64,000 nt of DNA from positions 124,001-188,000 of the forward strand of contig NZ_JABSQR010000004.1 in the NCBI RefSeq assembly GCF_013215705.1. The letters are read 5' to 3'. The notes below the pieces were generated by a model, which saw only the letters and a program-made list of their open reading frames with translations, ran no database searches and was not told the origin of the DNA. Positions 44,595-54,223 of this stretch are shown one piece after another; position 1 is the first letter of the stretch, and the number at the start of each line of letters is the position of its first letter. Position numbers and translations under genes: made by a program. The DNA is from Moritella sp. (lineage in GTDB: Bacteria > Pseudomonadota > Gammaproteobacteria > Enterobacterales > Moritellaceae).

Positions 44595-44883
44595 ATCCCT
44601 TAATCCTTTCTATGTTGCGTTAACATCCATGGTCCACACTTGCGACTTTAACCATTGGAGTAAGTGAAATAACACTAATGATACAGGTCAATATCTTACA
44701 AATTGTTAATGGGCGAAAGTGTAGCGAATTGTGAGTAAAGCAGGCAATCAGGGAATAGTATGAGATGAGCATTAACTTTCAATGTCTAATGCGTAACTAG
44801 AAATGTCGTCCTAATGATGGAGGAAATATGAGGATGTTAAAACAACCTCATATTTGGTAGAAGCTAAGTTTATAGTGGTACAG

Positions 44884-45099
44884 TTAATCTTTTTTGTCAG
44901 CATGACTCAAAATTAAATTGCTGCCGTCAATTTTAACGTCTTTGTAGCCCGTTAATTTTTCAGCAAGTACATCAAGCACTTTTTCAGTAAGAGCTTCATC
45001 TGATAATTTATAAGTAGTTATATTTTTACCAGACGTAGCATCATTATTTACTTCAGATTGAATGCTGTTTAATAAATTTTCAAGGTCATCATTGTTCAT
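44884..45099 (-). CDS. Small acidic hypothetical protein
   Basis: The ATG at 45097-45099 (MNNDDLENLL) has GGAG 8 bp upstream, better than the in-frame start at 45114. The 71-residue product is acidic, soluble and helical at first (LENLLNSIQSEVNND, ALTEKVLDVLAEKL) with a beta-like end (YKDVKIDGSNLILSHADKKD). I recognise no family. It is isolated, followed by a 289-bp gap without features. Confidence 0.5.
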   Translation of the reverse strand: MNNDDLENLLNSIQSEVNNDATSGKNITTYKLSDEALTEKVLDVLAEKLTGYKDVKIDGSNLILSHADKKD

Positions 45100-45260
45100 A
45101 TGTATACTCCACATCGAATGTATATTGTTTAAGTTTTATTGATATTTTTTATGGTAGGCTCTTTGTTCTTTCGTTTCAATATATTGTTTTAAAATGACAT
45201 AATTCAGCGATCGCGGCATGATTAGTGTGCGTTAGCTGCATAAACGGTATAGATAGCGTT

Positions 45261-45745
45261 ATGTTTCTTGTTGCAACAATTAGTCAATTATTTATTTTTG
45301 ATGTTGACGCTGCTCTCGTAAACACAACTCAGGTTATAAACAATATTTGGAAGACATGGGCATTACAAAAAAACATTGAATTTTCAGACATATTTCCTCA
45401 TGTTCATGGGCTATAGCAACGAGTAGGCCTAGAAAAGTAGCAGAAACGAGTTTACTTGCATCTGGGTTTGAACTTCCAGATAGCATGGTTTGCGCCGAAG
45501 ATGTGACTTATGGGAAACCTCATCCTGCTCCATTTATTCTAGCGGCTAAAAATCTAGGTTTAGATCCTAAAAACTGTATCGCATTTGAAGATTCTCCAGC
45601 AGGGATAAAATCAGCAAAAGACGCAGGATGTTTTACTATTGCGCTATTAACAAGTCATAAAAAATCTGATTTAGCGTTAGCGGACTTAATCCTCGATAGC
45701 TTTTCGGTATTATCCATTAGGAAAAAAATGCGGCCTATGAGCTAA
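45261..45745 (+). pseudogene. HAD-superfamily phosphatase, decayed
   Basis: The first part reads as a HAD phosphatase N-terminus, but motif I is FDVDAALVNT instead of the expected FDxDGTLxDS, and the frame stops at 45414 after HVHGL. In another frame the rest follows from about 45405: WAIATSRPRKVAE (motif II region), GKPHPAPFILAAKNLGL (motif III lysine) and AFEDSPAGIKSAKDAGC (motif IV). About 40-50 residues of the cap domain between the two parts are missing. So there is an out-of-frame internal deletion plus loss of the catalytic motif. The intact relative would be a beta-phosphoglucomutase/sugar-phosphatase type enzyme. Confidence 0.8.
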
Positions 45746-45782
45746 GTTGGTAAAGAGTTAATGGAAAACCCGAAGGTGAACT

Positions 45783-46691
45783 TCATATAAGTTGAGCTAA
45801 ATCAGCTTTTAAAAATTCAATAAATACCCGGAATTTTTCAGGGAGAAATACTCGATGAGAGTATACAGCGTATAGATTCAACGGTGCAGCATTGGATGCA
45901 AAATTTAATTCAATGAGACGGCCATCTTTTATATGTTCATCACAAGCATAACGGGAAAGGATAGCAAAACCAATCCCCGATAAAGCTGCCTTGAAAGCCA
46001 TTTCTCCGCTGTTGACTTTAAAGTTACTAGACACGCTTACGTGATGAAATCCCCCACTGTCTTTAATAAATTGCCAAGCTTTCCCTTGGAGTGCAGTTGC
46101 AGTGGTTATACAAGGTAATGCACTAAAATCATTGATGTTACTGGGTTTACCCCATTGCTTAATGACCTTGGGTGCGGCCACAATGCAACATGGGAACTCA
46201 GCTAGTTTTTGTGCAATATAATCACTGTCTGGTAGGTCCCCCCTCGTCATAATAATTGCAATGTCGATATCCTCAATTAAAGACTCAAACCCGGCTAAGT
46301 TCGTCGTACAGTTAATACTAACTTCAGGATATTTTAATGCAAAATTAATAATAGAATCTCCCAATAATTTAGGGCCTATTTCATTAGGAATACAGAGCCT
46401 TAGTGGGCCTTTCAGTTGCGTTTTATTTGATGTGATGTCAGATTCGAGTTGCGCTAAGCCGTCGAGTAATGTACCAGCCCGAGAATAAAGCAGCGCACCT
46501 GACTCAGTTAACCTCATATGTCGTGTACTGCGTTCAATTAAGCGGACTTGTAGTTTAGCTTCCAATTGAGAAATGGTACGACTCACGTTTGAAGATGGCA
46601 TTTGTAATGCCTTTGCAGCACCGATAAAACTGCCTTTCTCAGCAACAAAAGAAAATATCCTGAGCGAAGTGAAATCAATATTATCCATCAT
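45783..46691 (-). CDS. LysR-family transcriptional regulator
   Basis: The 302 residues have the standard LysR layout: an N-terminal winged HTH (FTSLRIFSFVAEKGSFIGAAKAL, SSNVSRTISQLEAKLQVRLIERSTR) and a C-terminal effector domain resembling the CrgA/DsdC-type group (LRLCIPNEIGPKLL, GIGFAILSRYACDEHI). It lies divergent from the flavin monooxygenase gene with a 173-bp shared promoter region, the usual arrangement for a LysR regulator and its target. The inducer is unknown. Confidence 0.88.
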   Translation of the reverse strand: MMDNIDFTSLRIFSFVAEKGSFIGAAKALQMPSSNVSRTISQLEAKLQVRLIERSTRHMRLTESGALLYSRAGTLLDGLAQLESDITSNKTQLKGPLRLCIPNEIGPKLLGDSIINFALKYPEVSINCTTNLAGFESLIEDIDIAIIMTRGDLPDSDYIAQKLAEFPCCIVAAPKVIKQWGKPSNINDFSALPCITTATALQGKAWQFIKDSGGFHHVSVSSNFKVNSGEMAFKAALSGIGFAILSRYACDEHIKDGRLIELNFASNAAPLNLYAVYSHRVFLPEKFRVFIEFLKADLAQLI

Positions 46692-46864
46692 ACTGTCCCA
46701 TTATTGATATCAATAAGTCCAACTTATACCACCTAATAATCATAAATGATATGAATTATATTGTTTGTTATTAATAACGATTCAGCTCAAAAAGATATAA
46801 CTGACAAGATTAAAAATTAGCTGGAATACAGGTTTTCTCTAATTATTCGAATAAGGACTCATTT

Positions 46865-48034
46865 ATGAAAATAGGTATACTAGGTGGTGGTATCGGCGGG
46901 TTAAGTACTGCCATTGCATTGAAACTAGAAGGCTTTGAGGTTGATGTCTATGAACGACATAGTCGACCAAGCGAGATTGGTGCCGGTATTGTATGCTGGC
47001 CGAATGCTTCATTTGTTTTAGACCAACTTGGAGTGTTAAGCCAAGTGGCCAAAGTGGCAGGTTCACTCAACTATATGCACCGTTTTTCTAGTCATTGCGA
47101 ACCGCTAGGCTCATTAGACATAACTCAACTAAATCAATTAATGGCATACCCTAGCTATTCTGTTATTCGTAAAGATCTGATGGCTATATTGACTCAACGG
47201 GCTCTTGAACTAAGTATCAATATACATTATCAACATGATGTAACTGCACTTTCGAATAACGATAACAACAAAGTTTGTGTGCAATTTACCAATGGTAAAA
47301 ATATCGAACCAGATATCATTATTGGCGCTGATGGCCGTATGAATTCATTTGCGAGAAAGTATGTAAATGGTAATAACGATCCTGTTTATCAGGGTTTTAT
47401 TAACTGGATTGGTGTATTTGAGTGTAAGAATGAGGTTTTCACTGATCTTTCAGTTTCAGATTACTGGGGAGTTGGAGAGCGTTTCGGAATAGTACCAGTA
47501 TCAAAAACAAAAGCTTATTGGGCTGGAGGTGTCGTATCTCAAAATATAGAAGAGGTAAACCCTGACTTGTATAAATCCGAACTCCGTTCACTGTTTGCCC
47601 GTTGGCCAGATCCTATTAATGAGATCATCAATGAAACACCTTTATCCCGTATTAATAAAATCTATGTTCATGATCATAATCCGATAAAAATCTGGCATAA
47701 AAATAATGTCATATTACTCGGTGATGCTGCGCATTCCGCTTTACCTACTTCTGGTCAAGGAGCTTGTCAGGCGCTAGAAGATGCATGGCACTTTGTTCAT
47801 TGTTTAAAAGAAAATGTGAATGATATACCTAAGGTGTTTAAGCAGTTTACCGAGTTAAGATCGGCGAAAACGTCAAAAGTCACAATAGGTGGTCGCCAAG
47901 CTGCCTCATCGATTTTTAACCAAGACCAAGGGTTTTGTAAACAAAGGGATTTAGCGAGTAAAAATATGGATCATAAAAGCACTGTTGTTAGTATCGCTAA
48001 ACTCTGGGCTAACGGTTTACCTATCAACATTTAA
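46865..48034 (+). CDS. FAD-dependent monooxygenase (PHBH/UbiH-like)
   Basis: The 389 residues show the group A flavoprotein hydroxylase motifs: GILGGGIGGLSTAIALKLEG (dinucleotide fold, residues 4-23) with E35, DIIIGADGRMNSFARK (DG motif, ~150) and VILLGDAAHSALPTSGQGACQALEDAW (GD motif, ~283). The arrangement resembles HpxO/urate-type and salicylate-type hydroxylases. It would hydroxylate an aromatic or heterocyclic compound with NAD(P)H and oxygen. It is divergent from the LysR regulator and is probably controlled by it. The substrate cannot be told from sequence. Confidence 0.85.
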   Translation: MKIGILGGGIGGLSTAIALKLEGFEVDVYERHSRPSEIGAGIVCWPNASFVLDQLGVLSQVAKVAGSLNYMHRFSSHCEPLGSLDITQLNQLMAYPSYSVIRKDLMAILTQRALELSINIHYQHDVTALSNNDNNKVCVQFTNGKNIEPDIIIGADGRMNSFARKYVNGNNDPVYQGFINWIGVFECKNEVFTDLSVSDYWGVGERFGIVPVSKTKAYWAGGVVSQNIEEVNPDLYKSELRSLFARWPDPINEIINETPLSRINKIYVHDHNPIKIWHKNNVILLGDAAHSALPTSGQGACQALEDAWHFVHCLKENVNDIPKVFKQFTELRSAKTSKVTIGGRQAASSIFNQDQGFCKQRDLASKNMDHKSTVVSIAKLWANGLPINI

Positions 48035-48207
48035 CACTGCCGTAAATTTCGGAGTTTAAGCGATAATCAGTTTCTGTGGATCATTGGCTTAGCGTGATCC
48101 TCTAAGACTGTTTATGCTCTTTAACCTATTTCCTATCATGGATATACCAGCTTAAATTGATTCTTTTTTAAGAATGGTAAAGCTTTCCTTTGAACAAAAC
48201 ATACAAA

Positions 48208-48236
48208 TAAAAAAGGCAACCTTTTTGGTTGACCTT
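48208..48236 (-). terminator. Intrinsic terminator of hemB
   Basis: On the minus strand GGTCAACC-AAAAA-GGTTGCC forms a stem with one bulge, followed by a run of six T. It lies about 35-60 bp beyond the hemB stop. Confidence 0.75.
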
Positions 48237-48267
48237 TCTTTGAGTTAGGACCGGATAAACAATTGAA

Positions 48268-49260
48268 TTATAGTTTATCTTTCGCCAACCACTCTGCGAC
48301 TTGTTTAGTATAATAGCTAACAATTAGATCAGCACCTGCACGCTTAAAACCTGTTAATGTTTCGTACACAACACGCTTTTCATCTAAAGCTCCAGCCAAA
48401 GCCGCAAATTTAATAGCAGCATATTCCCCTCCAACTTGGTAAACAGCAAGAGGTAGATGTGTTTCGCGACGAAGATTTGCAACTACATCAAGATATGGCG
48501 TACCAGGTTTAACCATGAGAATATCTGCACCTTCTTCAGCATCAAGTAAGGCTTCTTGCAGTGCTTGACGACCATTTGCACAATCCATTTGATACGCTTT
48601 ACGATCGCCACTTAATTCACAGTCAACGGCGACACGAAATGGGCCATAGAAAGAAGAGGCAAATTTTACCGCATGAGCAAGAATAGCCACATGTTCAAAA
48701 CCTGCAGCATCTAAGCCCTCACGAATAGCTTTGACTTGACCATCCATCATAGCTGACGGTGCTAGCATATCAGCCCCCGCTCTGGCAGCTGTTACACTTT
48801 GTTTAACTAAGAGCTCTAATGTCTCGTCATTTAATACATGTCCATCATGGTAAACACCGCAATGACCGTGAGTCGTATATTCACAAAAGCAAATATCAGG
48901 GATCACCATCATGTCTGGGCATACTGATTTAATGGTTTTCACCATACGAGCAAGTAACCCCTCATCATTCCAAGTATCACTACCAATCTCATCTTTAGTA
49001 TGCGATATACCAAACGGCATTACGTAGCGAACGCCTAGCTTATAAAGTGTTTTTACCTCATCTGCCAACACACTTTCTGGAATACGAGAAATACCGGGCA
49101 TAGTAGTAATCGGTACTTCTTCTGTTAACGTTTCTTCAATGAAAATAGGATGAATAAGATCAGCTAATTTAAATTCGTGTTCACGAACAAGATCACGCAT
49201 ATTTGCAGTGCGACGCATACGACGCAAGCGTTTTAAAGGGGTAGAGATAGAGGTTGTCAT
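48268..49260 (-). CDS. hemB: Delta-aminolevulinic acid dehydratase HemB
   Basis: The 330-residue enzyme has the expected zinc/cysteine segment DICFCEYTTHGHCG (near residue 122) and both active-site lysines: HAVKFASSFYGPFR (near 200) and LMVKPGTPYLD (near 253). It joins two aminolevulinate molecules to porphobilinogen in haem synthesis. The N-terminus (RLRRMRRTANMRDLVREH) is standard. It is a single gene with its own terminator. Confidence 0.95.
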   Translation of the reverse strand: MTTSISTPLKRLRRMRRTANMRDLVREHEFKLADLIHPIFIEETLTEEVPITTMPGISRIPESVLADEVKTLYKLGVRYVMPFGISHTKDEIGSDTWNDEGLLARMVKTIKSVCPDMMVIPDICFCEYTTHGHCGVYHDGHVLNDETLELLVKQSVTAARAGADMLAPSAMMDGQVKAIREGLDAAGFEHVAILAHAVKFASSFYGPFRVAVDCELSGDRKAYQMDCANGRQALQEALLDAEEGADILMVKPGTPYLDVVANLRRETHLPLAVYQVGGEYAAIKFAALAGALDEKRVVYETLTGFKRAGADLIVSYYTKQVAEWLAKDKL

Positions 49261-49515
49261 ATAGATTATTCTAATCTAGTTATAAATAGGTATTTACATC
49301 ATAATACAAATATTAGTATTAAGATCAAATTGTTTGAGTTATACATCTTCATATTTTCGTAGTCAATTGTCTAACACAGTTCTGCCCAGTAATATGTTAG
49401 CGACATAATCTCTCAATAAATAATTTCTTAAAAACGCACAAATATTCTAGATTCAAATCTCATTTTATATTCAACTAAGTAGAGTATGTATTTGCGTTTA
49501 CAAGGAAGTATTAAA

Positions 49516-50367
49516 ATGGCAGAGCTAGCGACTAAGGATTGGCTTGAATTAAGTAAAGATGATGAGACTGGGATTGAAACAATCAGAGCCCATTTTAACG
49601 GTCATGCATACGATCCGCATTGGCATGACAGTTATTTAGTTGGTATCACTGAACAGGGTGTTCAACAGTTTAACTGCAGACGTAATACCCACACATCTTT
49701 ATCTGGTGGTAGCTTTCTGCTTGAACCAGGGGAAATACACGATGGCAAAGCACCTGAATATGGTGGCTTTACTTATCGAATGCTCTACATCCCACAAGCA
49801 TGGATAAAGGACAAGTTTTTAGCCCTGTTCGATAATATACCAAGTAGTTTTGAACTTAACTTTGATACCACACTATCGAATAACAAAGCACTGTCAGCCA
49901 GTATTTCATCTGCATTTTTATCGTTACACCATCAAGACCCGAAGATAGTGAAAGATGCATACTTAGATCAGATGTTAGAAAAACTAACCGCAAATTTAGA
50001 TTGGAGTAAAAAACGGTCTAAATCAGTTGAGATTGATGCTATAGCGCTTAAAACACAAGATTTCTTACATGCCAACATTTATACCGATATTGGTTTAGAG
50101 GATTTGTCTCGCGCAGTTGATGCTGATAGATTTAGAATAAGCCGAGCCTTTAAAGCTGCCTTTGGCCTAGCGCCTCATGCTTATTTGATCCAATTACGTT
50201 TAGTGAAAGCACGTCAATTACTCTCTCAAGGTTATCAACCAGTAGATGTAGCCAGCGAGCTATGCTTTGCCGATCAAAGCCATCTAGGACGTTGGTTTCG
50301 TCGAGTCTATAAATTAACACCTGCAAATTATCAGCAACTCTGCACAAATCATCCAGACTATCGCTGA
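49516..50367 (+). CDS. AraC-family transcriptional regulator
   Basis: The ATG at 49516, preceded by AAGGAAG with 7-bp spacing, is preferred to the in-frame ATG at 49486. The 283 residues have an N-terminal AraC cupin (HWHDSYLVGITEQGVQQF, LEPGEIHDG) and a C-terminal double HTH (LEDLSRAVDADRFRISRAFKAAFG, PVDVASELCFADQSHLGRWFRRVYKLTP). It is followed 46 bp later by a LysE-family exporter gene, which it likely controls in response to an amino acid. Confidence 0.88.
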   Translation: MAELATKDWLELSKDDETGIETIRAHFNGHAYDPHWHDSYLVGITEQGVQQFNCRRNTHTSLSGGSFLLEPGEIHDGKAPEYGGFTYRMLYIPQAWIKDKFLALFDNIPSSFELNFDTTLSNNKALSASISSAFLSLHHQDPKIVKDAYLDQMLEKLTANLDWSKKRSKSVEIDAIALKTQDFLHANIYTDIGLEDLSRAVDADRFRISRAFKAAFGLAPHAYLIQLRLVKARQLLSQGYQPVDVASELCFADQSHLGRWFRRVYKLTPANYQQLCTNHPDYR

Positions 50368-50413
50368 CAATACCCAGATACTAATTACATCGTCACTTTA
50401 ATGGTATCTTGTT

Positions 50414-51019
50414 ATGACTACTTTATATTTAAACTTTTTGTTATTTGCTGTTGTTATCTCTATCACTCCAGGTCCAACAAACCTTATCGCGTTAACCCTT
50501 GGTCATCGATACGGCATTAATTCTGCTTTCGCTTTTATCATTAGTGCTGCAAGTGCTGCGTCGTTAATTCTATTATTAACAGCACAAGGTATTGCCACTG
50601 TATTTATTACCTACCCTCTACTACAACAAACAATGGCATGGATAGGCTGTACATGGTTAATCTGGTTATCTTGGAAATTGTATTGGACACCCGCTATAGC
50701 AACAGCAGATAAAAGCGATGCCTTTACAAGGCCGAGTTGGATTCAAGGTGCAGGCCTACAATTCATTAACCCTAAAACATGGTTTATGGCGATGACAGTA
50801 AGCAGCTTATTCAATTCTGCTGACTCTCATAGTTTCAATCACAATCTAACCTTAGCAATAATATTCTTCTTCGTTGCTTGCAATACGCTTGTTTGCTGGA
50901 CATTACTCGGACAATTAACAAGAAAGATATTAAGCAGCCCAACACAAAGCAATATCATCAACAAAATTCTCGCGATCTTACTTTTGTTATCTGTGTTATC
51001 GGCTATGTTCACGCTGTGA
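50414..51019 (+). CDS. LysE/RhtB-family amino acid exporter
   Basis: The 201-residue membrane protein has six spans and the LysE signature SITPGPTNLIALTLGHRYG near residue 17, with the GLQFINPKTWFMAM motif near residue 113. The family exports lysine, homoserine, threonine or similar compounds. It follows the AraC-type regulator and probably forms one transcript with it. The substrate is not readable. Confidence 0.88.
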   Translation: MTTLYLNFLLFAVVISITPGPTNLIALTLGHRYGINSAFAFIISAASAASLILLLTAQGIATVFITYPLLQQTMAWIGCTWLIWLSWKLYWTPAIATADKSDAFTRPSWIQGAGLQFINPKTWFMAMTVSSLFNSADSHSFNHNLTLAIIFFFVACNTLVCWTLLGQLTRKILSSPTQSNIINKILAILLLLSVLSAMFTL

Positions 51020-51237
51020 TAAATAACCTTTGCGCTTAAGCTTGAAAGCGTCGAGTAAACAGGGGCGCGATTCAAAATGGCTTAAAGATACACTTTCCAG
51101 AGCAGGACTACCCCACTGTTACGACCATGTATTTAGTACTTTTATAATACGTAACACCGTTGCTTTGTTGTTATAATTGGAGACTTTAAGACACTTACAA
51201 GCTGTATATCTTCAAAGGACAAAAAGGACATTTAGAA

Positions 51238-51773
51238 ATGGAACATACTGTACTTCCTTACAACCTGCCGAAGTCCCCAAAAGAGCACTTCGGTATTTAG
51301 CTAAAATAATTAATATCCCTTATTCATTTGTAGCCAGTGGTGGACAGCAAGAAGTTGAAGCTATGACTGCAACTATTATGTACCGACATTTAAACCGAAT
51401 TCAGCAAATGGAAGCGTGGAAATTAATACGAGGCCTTGATAGTCGCCCGCTAACTGGAAAGCTTGTTGATAAGGTTTTAGATACAAAAACCAACCCTCAA
51501 TGGGGTATGTGGTCAATGACTAATGAAGAATGATTAGCTGATAAAAAAATTCACGAAATAATTAATACATATGCAAGTGGGTTAGGTGTAACAGCATCAG
51601 CAGCAGGTACTAAAAGTGTACTACAAGAAGTTTGGAAAAATAAAAAATTATCCAAGGGAGGTTGGGTTACTCTAATCATTTGGGGAGCAGTGATATTTAA
51701 TAGCTCTGAACTTAGTAAGGTCAATACTGAGTTAGCAAACCGAACAACATTGAACACCTCTTCTTTATATTAA
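51238..51773 (+). pseudogene. Broken accessory gene (frameshift and in-frame stop), unknown family
   Basis: An ATG at 51238 with AAGGACAT upstream opens a frame (MEHTVLPYNLPKSPKEHFGI) that stops at 51300. A frame shift away, 51177-51533 encodes RYLAKIINIPYSFVASGGQQEVEAMT and KLIRGLDSRPLTGKLVDKVLDT, then stops at TGA (51531). The same frame then stays open to 51773 (EIINTYASGLGVTASAAGT, then a hydrophobic segment GWVTLIIWGAVIF). Read together this looks like one protein of about 175-180 residues broken by one frameshift and one nonsense codon. The AT-rich composition and the two small genes after it suggest an acquired cassette. I do not recognise the family. Confidence 0.5.
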
Positions 51774-51775
51774 TC

Positions 51776-51964
51776 ATGAATAGACTCTTTGCAATCGTAA
51801 TTTACCTAATAAATGTAATTGGTGGGATATGGCTATTTAATTCTGCTACTCCAGAACACAAAATATATCTTTTCTATGCTGTGTTTATATTTGCTAACGT
51901 TCAAGCTTTTTATTTAAATTTTAAAATAATCAAACTTCAGGATAAATTGGATGAAAAATCTTAA
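51776..51964 (+). CDS. Small two-span membrane protein
   Basis: The 62-residue product has two hydrophobic stretches (LFAIVIYLINVIGGIWLF and IYLFYAVFIFANVQAFYL) and a short charged tail. The start lies 2 bp after the stop of the broken gene before it and its end overlaps the next gene by 14 bp, so the three form one cluster. No family is recognised. In such clusters small membrane proteins can be immunity or regulatory factors, but nothing here proves it. Confidence 0.5.
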   Translation: MNRLFAIVIYLINVIGGIWLFNSATPEHKIYLFYAVFIFANVQAFYLNFKIIKLQDKLDEKS

Positions 51965-52523
51965 ATATATTGCACTGATCTTATTAATCTTTTGTGAAAG
52001 CGCACTCGCGAATAGTAAATTAGAGTGTAAAGTAGATCAATTCCACGTACCGAACGTAGAAATTACGGTGGCTAATGCTCCGGGTATCAAGAAAACAAGC
52101 GCATCATTTATGGATGATGATAATAATTATTGGCATTTGGCTGCGTATGAATTACACAAAAAAGAAAATTTGTATCTCCTAAAGGGGATGAATAATTTAA
52201 CTGACTCTAAAGCCATTATAGCAATAGCACTCAGTAATTATATAAATCGGCTTGAAGATAAAATGTTTTACACTACGCATCTTAGAGAGTCTTTTCCAGT
52301 ATCTATTTCAACACTTTCTGGTAGTGGGTATATAATAGATGCCACTTTTGCTAATTCGACTGTGAATGAAACATTTGCTTTTTGGATGATCGTAAAAGAC
52401 GACAAAATATTTTTTGGTGACCTTCATATTACTACCGATACGGTGGAACCTTCTATACAGGTAGCTAAAGAAAGATTAACTGATTTCATTAAAACCTGTG
52501 AGATTGTAGCGGATTATACGTGA
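51951..52523 (+). CDS. Secreted hypothetical protein
   Basis: The 190-residue protein has a clear signal peptide (YIALILLIFCESALA, cleavage near residue 21) and one Cys near each end of the mature part (ECKV and KTCEIV), possibly a disulfide. The rest is mixed alpha/beta without motifs I know. It overlaps the small membrane gene by 14 bp. It should reside in the periplasm or outside the cell. AT-rich like the preceding two genes. Confidence 0.6.
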   Translation: MKNLKYIALILLIFCESALANSKLECKVDQFHVPNVEITVANAPGIKKTSASFMDDDNNYWHLAAYELHKKENLYLLKGMNNLTDSKAIIAIALSNYINRLEDKMFYTTHLRESFPVSISTLSGSGYIIDATFANSTVNETFAFWMIVKDDKIFFGDLHITTDTVEPSIQVAKERLTDFIKTCEIVADYT

Positions 52524-52653
52524 TATCAATTATGCACGTATATTTCAGTTTTTTACGATAGTGATATTTATCCGAAAGGTTAGACTAAATATGAACCTAA
52601 CGCAGTCATCTCCATTTATGCGTTAGGTAAGTAACCCTCACCGTAAATGATTT

Positions 52654-52992
52654 TTAAAAACGCGATAAATCGAGTGTGATGGGCGCGCCTAGCCATTGCA
52701 CATACTCGGTGTGATCGCGTAAATCATCGCCTGTTACTGCATGTAGCAATACCGAAATCCCTTGCCTGTGTTCAATACACCAAGCTACAAATACATCAAA
52801 ATCGTCAGCGGTGAACGATGCCTGAAAACTCCACTGTGGATGCGGTCCTACTGGTTTGGTATTGAAGTTACCGACATATAAACCCAATTCTTCATTAATA
52901 CTTGTTCGTAATGCTTTTGCGTGTACTAGTGATGATTCATCGAAATAAAAATGCGCATGATAGTCTGCATGAATGTTAACGGGCGTATCCAT
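52654..52992 (-). CDS. DOPA 4,5-dioxygenase family protein
   Basis: The 112-residue protein matches the DOPA_dioxygenase family: ADYHAHFYFDESS at the N-terminus, GPHPQWSFQASFT (near residue 50), and LLHAVTGDDLRDHTEYVQWLG at the C-terminus, with conserved metal-type histidines. Fungal and plant members cleave DOPA for betalain or muscaflavin; the bacterial role is unknown. It is a single gene with its own promoter region. Confidence 0.85.
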   Translation of the reverse strand: MDTPVNIHADYHAHFYFDESSLVHAKALRTSINEELGLYVGNFNTKPVGPHPQWSFQASFTADDFDVFVAWCIEHRQGISVLLHAVTGDDLRDHTEYVQWLGAPITLDLSRF

Positions 52993-53305
52993 AAATACCT
53001 CATCAAATAGGGCTATAACTCTCTGTTATAAGAATGGCTTATGAAATTGTTGATAACACTGTTTATAAAACAACGGGCTCAACATAACACACAGGGCTAT
53101 TGCTGAATACGACCTTTACTTTCTTCACATTCGACATGAAAAACGCAGCTAAAACCAACATCTAAAAACATTATATTACGTTAATTTACAGTGATTTACA
53201 TTCAATGTCGATTTACATTCTTTACCTTTTATTTACTGGTCATCAGTGTTTACTTTAGTATATCATAACGTAATACGAACAATTATCATTTGGATTTATG
53301 TTAAT
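52993..53305 (+). promoter_or_regulatory. Upstream region of the siderophore-import operon with a weak Fur-like site
   Basis: This 313-bp divergent gap has no gene. Near 53274-53292 the sequence AATACGAACAATTATCATT contains one good Fur half (ATTATCATT) and a poor partner. Iron control is expected for this operon, but the site is weaker than the other four in the window. Confidence 0.45.
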
Positions 53306-54211
53306 ATGAAACTATCAGTTGTAGCTACTTTATTTGGTTTATTATTCTCTGCTAATGCACTATCTGAAACGATCACAGTCTCTCATCAACTCGGTAAAAC
53401 AACATTAGAAACGAAACCTGAGCGTGTGGTCGTGATTGGCACGGGTACATTAGACGCCCTAGACTATTTTGGTATTAAGCCCGTTGCAGTGAGTAAAGCG
53501 ACAACGATGCCAGATTATTTATTGAAATATAAAGGTAAAGAGTTCGCGTCGTCAGGTAGCTTAAACGAACCTGATTTTGAAACCATTTACATGCAAAAAC
53601 CTGACGTGATCATTATTGGTTCTCGCGCCGTTGAATCTTATAAAGAACTATCAAAAATTGCCCCAACAGTGATGTTCGCACCAAAATCGAATGGCTATTG
53701 GCAGAGCACCCAACAACAATGGCGTATGCTCGGTAACATCTTTGAAATACAACCAAAAGTGGAAGCGAAGATCGCCAGTGTTGATAGCGCAATCAACGAT
53801 ATTGCTCAGTACAATAAAGCTAACGATGTAAAAGCATTAACGGTAATGAGTGCTGGCGGCAATATAACCACGTTTGGTGCACAGTCTCGTTTCTCTGCTA
53901 TTTACCGTGATTTTGGTTTCCAAGAAGCTGTGCCGAACATTAAAGAATCTCGTCATGGCGATCTGATCTCGTATGAATTTATTAGCAACGTCAATCCAGC
54001 TAATCTATTCATTATCGACAAAGACAAACTGATTAATAAAGATAAAAGTCGTACCCGTGAAGAGTTTGCCAATCCACTGGTTAAATCAACCGACGCCTAT
54101 AAAGACGACAAACTAAATTACCTTGATATAAACGCGTGGTATATCGCACTTTCGGGTGTCACTGCAACCGACAAAATGATCCAAGATATGCAGCAATCAC
54201 GCAAACTGTAA
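53306..54211 (+). CDS. vctP: Catechol-siderophore periplasmic binding protein, VctP/FatB-like
   Basis: The ATG at 53306 gives a normal signal peptide (MKLSVVATLFGLLFSANALS); the frame runs 20 codons further upstream without support. The 301 residues match FatB/CeuE/VctP: PERVVVIGTGTLDALDYFGIKPVA, LNEPDFETIYMQKPDVIIIG and YLDINAWYIALSG near the end. These bind ferric catecholates such as enterobactin or vibriobactin fragments. No lipobox is present. It leads an operon of binding protein, two permeases, ATPase and reductase. Confidence 0.85.
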   Translation: MKLSVVATLFGLLFSANALSETITVSHQLGKTTLETKPERVVVIGTGTLDALDYFGIKPVAVSKATTMPDYLLKYKGKEFASSGSLNEPDFETIYMQKPDVIIIGSRAVESYKELSKIAPTVMFAPKSNGYWQSTQQQWRMLGNIFEIQPKVEAKIASVDSAINDIAQYNKANDVKALTVMSAGGNITTFGAQSRFSAIYRDFGFQEAVPNIKESRHGDLISYEFISNVNPANLFIIDKDKLINKDKSRTREEFANPLVKSTDAYKDDKLNYLDINAWYIALSGVTATDKMIQDMQQSRKL

Positions 54212-54223
54212 TTGAGGCTTACC

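Noticed and set aside
51531-51533. In-frame TGA as a selenocysteine or read-through codon
   Set aside because: The same gene also has an upstream frameshift, and there is no SECIS-like hairpin that I can make out, so simple decay is more likely.
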